Made by a program: the position numbers and the translations under genes. The notes under the pieces were generated by a model. It did not search any database and was not told where the DNA came from. It was given only the letters and a program-made list of their open reading frames with translations. Below are positions 52,101 to 61,100 of a DNA stretch of 64,000 nt, one piece after another. Origin of the DNA: Cunninghamia lanceolata (taxonomy: Eukaryota > Streptophyta > Pinopsida > Cupressales > Cupressaceae); contig BSBN01001807.1 of assembly GCA_027924645.1 (NCBI GenBank), positions 14,526,001-14,590,000 on the forward strand. The letters run 5' to 3'. The first letter of the stretch is position 1, and every line of letters begins with the position of its first letter.

Positions 52101-55100
52101 GCTGTCACGTCCCTGTTTCCGGCATGAGTCAATCATGACCCCGGATTAGCCTATTCATCATTCCCAGTGGGCTAATACGTAAGATAAGGAAATGAACCTG
52201 GTTTTTGACTAACTGAATGTGTTGTTTTGCAGGTACAAAGTCAAAAGCTATCAACTTGTGACAAAACTGGCAAAATTGGCTAAGTCTGGAAGCCAAGTAA
52301 GCAGGAACTTAACTCCTAAAGCCAGGGCACATCTTCTATCTGTCTGGAACCAAATGAGCACCTAAGGATTTGGGGTCCTCTATCAAGGTTTGGAAGTGCA
52401 ATATGATAAGCATATCATCATTAACGCCTGTCAACACACTGAATCAAGGTTTTGAAGACCAGAAGTTGCCTAAGTGAGGTTAGGCGCACTTTCTCTCTCC
52501 TCCAACCTCAAATGGCGCCTAGCATAGAAACATCGTGTTATGAAGCACATCTTTCATACCAAACAAGGCGCCTTGGTAGGTAGAGTTGATGGGTTCCCAA
52601 GATGATTTTGACTAGGTGAATTGAGCAATTGTCTTAGGTGCCCTTGAGCCTCTATGCAACCTCAAAAGAGCGCCTAACTTGTGAAGGCAGAGTTCAATGT
52701 TATTAAGGGTGTTGGATCTCCAATTGAGCATCTGGGAGTATCAAATTGAGTTTGTGATCATAAAATTGCCTAAGTAAACCTAGGTGCTAGTTTACACTCC
52801 TGTCACATCAAATATGCGCCTAAATGATCAAGGCGCCACTTCTTGATCAAACAACCTACAATGTGCGCCTAGGCGCTAAAACACTCTGCAACTTTGAGAT
52901 GGCGCCTTGATAATGAATTGATCTTGCAAGTTGAGGTTGTCTCCACAAGTTGAAAGAATGTCCAAAGAATACAAGGCACCAATTATTGAACAAACAACCT
53001 AGAATGAGCGCCTTACTATTTGAGGCGCTAGTTCATGCTTCTAGAGCACCAAAAGTGCGCCTAGATGTTGAGGCGCTAGCTCTTGTTCAAGCAACCTTGA
53101 AAGTGCGCTTTGACAAGGAGGTTAAAATGTATTATCCAAGGTTTAAGTTGAATCAAGGAATCATCATTGAAGACAAGTAAAACATGATTGTGAATGAGGC
53201 GCACTTTTCATCATCTCCAACCTCACAATTGCGCTTTCCCTTGGAAGCTCATATTGCGCCTAAAGGAATGGTACTAAGATATCATCCATATTGATACCTA
53301 AGTTGCATTTGGAGAAGGCTTAGAAACTCTTTGAAAGACTTGAATGAAGTTAGAACTCACTTCAAGGAGGTTAGGCGCTATTTCATGACTCTAGGACCTT
53401 GAAAATGCGCCTAAGCTAGATAAGGCTATTGGAATCACAACTTGACCTTTCATTTTGTTGAAGAAGATCAAACTTGCTTAAGCGATCCCTCATCAAGCCA
53501 AGATATTGATCAAATGACAAAAAGAACATCAAAATGTCTAAGGCGCCTGTTCTAGTCTCTACTACCCTCAATTGGCGCCTAGCAATAGTAAGGCGCAATT
53601 TCATGTAGTAACTATCTCAAGTTGGTGCCTAGCCTTGAGAGACTTGTAACTGTGACATCATTTTGGCCCCCTGAGTCTCTGATCTCCTATTGGTCCAAGT
53701 AGTGGCGTTGAGATCCGTTCCGGCTCATTGGATAAGGTTGCTAACTCAGAGGGAGTCATCAAATGGAATATGCCATTGGAATATGCTCTTGGGAAGCATG
53801 CCTTGGTTCCTTCTTTACATTGAAAAGCGTGCCTTCATTGCCTTTAAGGAGGAGCACTATAAAAGGAGGAGAGCACCTTCATTTTGTTATCTGAGATTTT
53901 TGGCGAATTTTCTCTCTACAAAGCTTTATGCTTGTGTTCTTGAGGCCTGCGAGTTTCAAGTAGTTGGGGTGATGCTCCCTCAACAGTGATAAGGTGATGC
54001 TCCCTTATCAAGTTGTGAGGTGTTGGCATACAGTTGACATCGTTGAGTTCAAGATAGGTTGTTCATGTGTGAAGTCATTGTATACATCTAGGCTTCAAGG
54101 CCTTTCTTTGTAATCAATTGAATAAGATTGTATATTCATGCCATTGAGGGCATCATCTATTGTAATAAGACAATTGTTGATTTGAATCAAGCAATAATAC
54201 AAGTGCACAACTTCAAGTTGATTCATGCAAGTTGTCATTGTTATCTTTCATGAATGATGTTAAGTAGATTGAGTAATTGAAGAGTTAAGTGCAAGTAAAT
54301 TTGTCTAAGTAAGAAAAATTTTAGTTAAGTATAGTTGGGTATCTTACAATAGCATGGTCTACTAACTTTTGTAGGCTTATGTGTCTTTCAAATCTTTTAT
54401 TTGCCTCTACAAATTTGTGCATACCTTTCATTCATATTATGAGCATTGAAACCAGTAACTATTATGTTGTCAACAACAACCACCATCAATAATAATTATA
54501 GGCAATAATAGAGAATGCAACCAAGAAGATCCATGGCAATAGCTGCAGAAAAATATACCAGCAATATCAATGGTGAACTTGTGTATTACATATACTTTCT
54601 ATCCTCAAGCAAATCCAATGATCAGGCAACTCATAAATATCACGCATGGCAACCACTGACGACAGGTAGATGTGGTGTTTGGCAATGGCTAGCAGCCTTG
54701 CACAACATGAGCTTCCGCATGGACTCTCTGACTCACAATCAAACTTCAAAATAGAATGTCACCTCTGCAACAATATAGCACCAACTCTTCTTTAGATGCT
54801 TTTTTACCATTTACTAAAAAGACTCGTATTTTCTTTTTAGTGCATTGTGCAAATTAAACCATACGGTTGGCAAAACAAATGATAGAGAGGCATCATAAAA
54901 CTGTGTTGACCACGTTGGTGAATATAAAGGAAGGAGCAGTTATCGAACCAAATCTGGTTGTGTTGTCTGGGCTCATGCTATTGTTACCTCCCACTATGCA
55001 GCCTTTACAAACAGAATCTCCAAATTCATAGACTCTTCCTTAGATCAATCATATGCACAGAAATTGAGAATAAAATGCAAGTTTGGAGACAATATAAGCT

Positions 55101-58100
55101 TATAGTACAAATGGATCCTGGAAGCTTTCGAACATTTGACTACCATTATTATATCAATTTAAGGAAGAAACAAGGACTCTTTGCATCAGATGTTGCACTT
55201 GTCATGGATTCTGAAGCAAACTTGTTTATAGACTCCGCACTAGTTTTCGCATGGCCTTCAACTCTCCTTGGTAGTGTATCCTCAGACTACATCCCACTGC
55301 CTTGGGAAGTTCCCTATGTTCTCCAACTCGTTGAAGTGGATTCCCCACTCACAGGAACAGAACAATTACATGCTTTGATACCAAATTGGAAACATGAACA
55401 AAAAATTGAGATAATTTATGCCATGAATGCACAGAAATATAACACTGAATAATACGCAATACTATATTGTTCATTGGGATTTCATTCATTCGAGATGATA
55501 TTACATTGATTGTGTTCGTCTTTATAAAAGCCTTTTTCTATCAACTACCCTAAGCAACAGCCATACAGAAAAGTAGCTCCTACTTAACTACTAATATTAA
55601 TTTATTTACTAACTTTTATTTATTAACATACTAACATCTTAATTTATTATTTACTTATCTAACCTATATACTATAGATGTAATATTAATTCCAACAGATT
55701 ATAGGAAGAAGTTCGATAACAAAAGTGGTCTTCCTCGAGTATAATGAAACCAACAAGGCTTATCGAATGTACAAATTGAAAACAAAGGTAGTGTATGCAT
55801 CCTACAATATTATATTTGATCAAGGAACAAACAATGTTAATATCAACATGATTTGGCATAGAGCAACCAAAGAACAAAAGAAACTGGTAGAAGCCCTAGT
55901 TAGCAGCCAAAGGTTGATCCCGAATTTGATGGGTAGATGCCTAAACTTGATGACCTTTCTATCATGATCCTGTGAACTTGCAAGGTTAATCTCCATAGAA
56001 ACATTTTGCAACAGGATCACGAAACCATAGACAATTTTTGCCAAGATTTTAAATTTCTCCTAGATCTTCTTACTTATGCATTACTGCCAAGGATTCAATT
56101 TGATTTGCAATGGATTTTAATTCTATTCTCAACAACTAACATACACAATATATCATTGTAATTCAAATTTCAAATCTTGTTCAACAACAGTAAAACACCT
56201 ATATTTGAATTAATCACAACTCCTTGCATGCCAATGAGCTATATGCTGAAATATAACTTCAAAATCAAGCACACAACACCCATCATATCTGTTAGAAATG
56301 ATAGGAGCAAGATCTGTGTATGCTCTCACCTTTGATCTTCCACATGTCAAATTTGTTTGTTAAACAATCCTGATGTGAAATGAATCCGTCGCCCCACACC
56401 TAGAAAGACCACGGAATAGAAAACAATGCCGAAACCCATGCTGAGATCTCTCAAAAATTTATCTTCATGTAATTCTCGTTCCACATAATTTGTAATAGTG
56501 TACCTCTCTTTAAAATATCAAAATGTATCTATCATAGAACCACAAGGGTTCTTTGATTTGATAATTCACAAGGTCGTTATTTCTGTTTGCAACCTAGTGG
56601 AAACATCCTAGAGTTGCCATTCCTGGTTTTGGATTTCCATTACAATCGGTGTTAGCAATTTTTTATTCATAAAAGCAAAGATTGAATTGTGCTTGAAAAG
56701 GGACCCAATGCAAACCAGGAGTTTAGAACTCCATTTTTTAGACATGTAAATGAAAAACAGATCAGTAAAAAATTAGCTGTTAACAGTGTAGTTATTTGGG
56801 TAGAAGAGAAGTTCTTATAACACTCTATTTCTAACTACAACAGCAATGTCAATGAGATTTTACAAAACTTCCCAGTACTAGGTCTATAATACTGGTCTTT
56901 CTTGGGACATAACACTAGCAACAAAGAATGTTTGGGTATGGAGCTTATTAAATGTCACTGTAGGGTGTAAATACGTATTTAGTAAAAAAAATAAGGATGT
57001 TAAAGCTAAGTATGTTGTTGGTTTGTGAATGGTTATCTTCATCCATCGCAACCATTCAAAGATACCTTGAGATATGTATAAATAGATATTGATCTTGAAT
57101 TCTAATATGGCCTAAGTTACCAGGTACTGTCCTGGAGATCCTGTACCCATGGGCCATAGCAATAAGGCTTTTCTATTGTATTGCTCCGAGTATGTACCAG
57201 GTTCTTCTATTATTCCAGAGCTTTGCTTAGGTACATCTATGGTACAGCAATGATGTACCCAAGATGCACCCCAACACAATCCAAGGTCCTCAGGACATAT
57301 GCAACCGTCAAACCATGGTCATAATAAAAACAATAGAAAACACAAAGATTAAAACACTAAACACACAACTAACTAAAATGCCCCTATTCTTATTACATCC
57401 ATTCCTAATGAGCTAATTACTTGTTTGAATGCCCTCAATAAAGAGCAATATGATGATTTGTTGATTAAGTTCTTCAGTCTAAGTTCTAACTATGAACACT
57501 AACTATTTTCTTGTTTTAAACAGATAGTATAAATCATAGTTGCATTAATCTTCAGTAAATTGCAATTAATCATTGCTTGGCTTAGGGCACACTTTTTTCC
57601 CATGAGTTTTACCATTTTTTTATAAAAATCACGAGCATAGGGTTTTTGGCGCATTTTTGCTGCTAAATTGTCAATAAATCATGATTTAATTGAATGAATC
57701 ACAATTAGTTGTGACTGAACTTTCAGTTTGCAATTTTGGGTGGATTTCGCAGGACTCTTTTGCAATATTTGGGCATTTTTAAACATTTTTTTAATAGTTT
57801 GTCATTACTCTGTTCTTAACGATTTTCACAACAGACAGGATTTTCTCTATTTTAGAAAGATTTCTGAAATTCAATTTATTTTTTTGTTGGACGGGATTAG
57901 ATTTTTTACCTATAAATTTAGTTGTTAAGTGGCTTTGGTTCAAATGAAAAATTTATTTACTTTAATCAATACCAACATGCAGTTTTGAGTTCAGACTTCA
58001 TGTGACTTTTGGCTCCTGGTGGAGATTTAACATTGATTTCTCACATAAGGAATACCCACAACAACCAATTTGCTTAACATACATACTTTACTGCTCTCAC

Positions 58101-61100
58101 ATCAGGTATGATTCATTTCCTTCTGTTTTCTGATCTTAATTTTGTTATTTCAGATAGACTTGCATAAATTTACCCTGCATTTGCTAGGCACTTTGCGTCA
58201 AGTCTGAGCTTAAACATATAACTGTTTTTGGTATTTATACATCAGCTATAAATTGGTACTCATTTATTTCATCCCTTTTGATGAAAACAGAGCCAAAAAT
58301 GAGTAATATTCTAAGCTATCAAAATTATCATGAGGAATTATTATATTCAAATTATTATAACTTTTATAGCTTAAAATTTTACTCATTTTTTGGCTTTGTT
58401 TTCATCAAAAGGGATGCATGTCCAGTGAGTCATGTTGCGGTAACTTTTAAAGTTTCAGGACATATTTTCACTAGATAATGTGAAGTAGAAAATTATGGAG
58501 ACCGAGATGCCCTTTTTCAAGTCTGTTTACAAAGTGGAAGAAAAGGTAGCCTGGTCTTTTATAGAATTACTTGGTAGTATTTGATTAAGATAACATGCGA
58601 CTTAAGAGAAAAAATTACATGAAACTTTTCAAAAATGTCTTTGGTTCTAGATACTTGAATATGAGTGTATAAATACAATATAAACTTTATTATTTCTTTT
58701 ACTTTAATTGAAAAAGGGGACCTAACACAAATTCCCTCCTTGTTTTGTTACTTTGTAGTTTAACTCTGTATTTTGTAAATTTGTAATTGATTTCTAGATT
58801 TGAACTCCGAACTTAGAGACAAATGACTATGTAGTAATGTACCATGCATTGTAATCAGCAACCTCAAAATTAATAAACAAAAATCCATATTTCATGTTTT
58901 ACACTCTTATTTTATTTCACTTGTTTTCTCCATCCAATTTATTTGGCATGAAATTTTTTTAAACAGCATTTTTTCTCTATTTTTATGAATTTTTCAGCGT
59001 TCTTTAATTTCCCTGGATTTTCATGATTAATTGAAAAAATCTTTATCTTTTGGTTTGCCAAGTCAAGCCCGAGAAAGATTTTGCTACTGTGATATAAACC
59101 TTGTGAAATTTGATATTTTGAATTGTCAAAATCAAAAGAGTTCTGTTATTTTTTTTAATAATGCTATGCATATAACATTTTTATTATGGTTAATTATGTT
59201 TGTATTTTATCTTTATTATTTTTTGTATGGACGTACCAAAGCCATACCAAACCTAGAGTCCAAAAAACAGCGAACACTCATACCCGTACCTAAACTTGTA
59301 TCCATAGTTTGCAAATTCACAAAGTACTCGCGGCTTTTTTCCCTAGCCAAGTTTTCACAGGGTTAAATCATGACTCATCAAAACATGGGAAAAAAAGGTA
59401 AAAAAGGCACAAGAACATTGAAAAAACTGGGATTTTCACTATCCCCACCGCATGTCCTAATTTCCATTGTGTTTAAAAACATGGCCACTGCAAAACATGA
59501 CTATAGACTGAAAAGCAAGTCCTCAACTGCAAAAACAAGCCCTAAAAATGCTTGTATAGTGCAAAGTGTGTCCTTCACAACTGTAGAGTGAAAAAGCAAC
59601 TGTTTATTGAAAAATGTGCCCTAAAATGCCTGTATACTGAAAAGATGCCCTAAAACATGATTGTAGACTGAAAAACTCCCATTTTTTCCGCTAAGTATTT
59701 TTTTAAGTTGCCGAGTTTTGCCAAATTTTTCCCAAGTTTTCACCAAGTTTTTAAATTTGGGGTCTGCTGAGTCCGGGTTGACTCCGAGTTTGCAAACCAT
59801 GCCTGTATTAATAACTTGAACAAAATTTGTAATGGGGTTAGCTCCACAGCAATACAGCTTTAAACATAGCATTCTACTGGCTTCCTAATAGTTATTTATT
59901 ATTCTATGTATGATTGTATCATTATTAGCAAGAACACGCATGTGATCATAAGTAGCTTATCATTTGTGAGACCAATGTGAATTCAGATGGTATCTATATC
60001 CACAAAACCTGTGACAAGGACCTCCACAGGGACGAACTTTCTGCTGTTGTTCTTCAGATAGGATATTAAATTCACTGCATTCAAAGACACGAGCCATTGT
60101 ACCACAGTAGCAAGCTCGTTTTATGAGGACTTTGCATGGTTGGCAATCTCCAGGATGGCATAACTGTGGACATGGATGTGGACAAGCAGGAAACCGTTTC
60201 TGCACAAGGCAAATTCATAAATTATGAGTCATTTTCAATAGAAGCAAGGAGTGCATAGACTAAAGATATCTTACCTACTAAAAATATGTTAAAATTTACT
60301 AGTATCATGTTGAACTCAAGAAGCCAGTTATAACCAGAACATAAACGAGTATCAAGAGAACCATAAAAAGTTCTATTTGCGTATAAGGGATCCCTTGGAT
60401 TATGAAACAAGATTGATAGAAGCATATACTTGCAACCATATAGTACCATCTACCATAATAAATTTCAGCTTTCCTACCTTTTGACATGGCAATTCACATT
60501 CATCACATGAGTCTAGCAACTCCTTGTATCTTGCACTTGAAGAAGCTTCATTTTCCTCATCTGTCTGCCCAACATCCCTACCATTAAATTGGAAGACATT
60601 AGCATGTCCAATTTCGGCTAGACTGATCTTATGACAAGGCTTTTTACAATGATGATTTCCACATGGGAGAAGATTATCACAGTAATTGCCACATCCGAAT
60701 GCTGTGCTCTGAGAACAGACCATCTACAGGTAAAACAGAACACTTCAGCAATTTAGATAAAGAAACCTGTGCACCAATTAGGCAACCACTAACTTAGAAA
60801 GGAACATAAATTAAACTCCAACAACTTACCTTGCGTTCTCCTCCTATATGTTCACCAACACACTGTCTCACAACCAGTTCTTGACAAGGTGGACAAGGAA
60901 CTCCAAGGCTTCCATTACTTTCTTGAACACTTTTCCTTTTCTTTGGTTTCAATGTGAATTCTCGATTTTGAGGTGGACGAGGCCCATGGCACCTACATTT
61001 CCAATAAATACAAATTAATCCACAGACACAAATGTGAAAAGATTCATAATTCATATGATATAGCTGGGTAATAGTGATAAGTAATGTCCTAAATGATTTG

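Larger units (their letters stand above)
50530..55696 (-). mobile_element. copia-type element with captured host gene fragment
   Basis: LTRs about 50530-50849 and 55384-55696 (minus-strand start TGTTGGAATTAATATT). Primer site TGGTATCAAAGC at 55383-55372 and purine tract AAGGGGGGGAA at 50850-50860. Target duplications GATTA at 50525-50529 and 55697-55701 require three extra bases beyond the usual CA end. Without the nested solo LTR it is about 2.9 kb. The interior has an RT relic and a peroxidase fragment and no intact gene. Confidence 0.82.
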
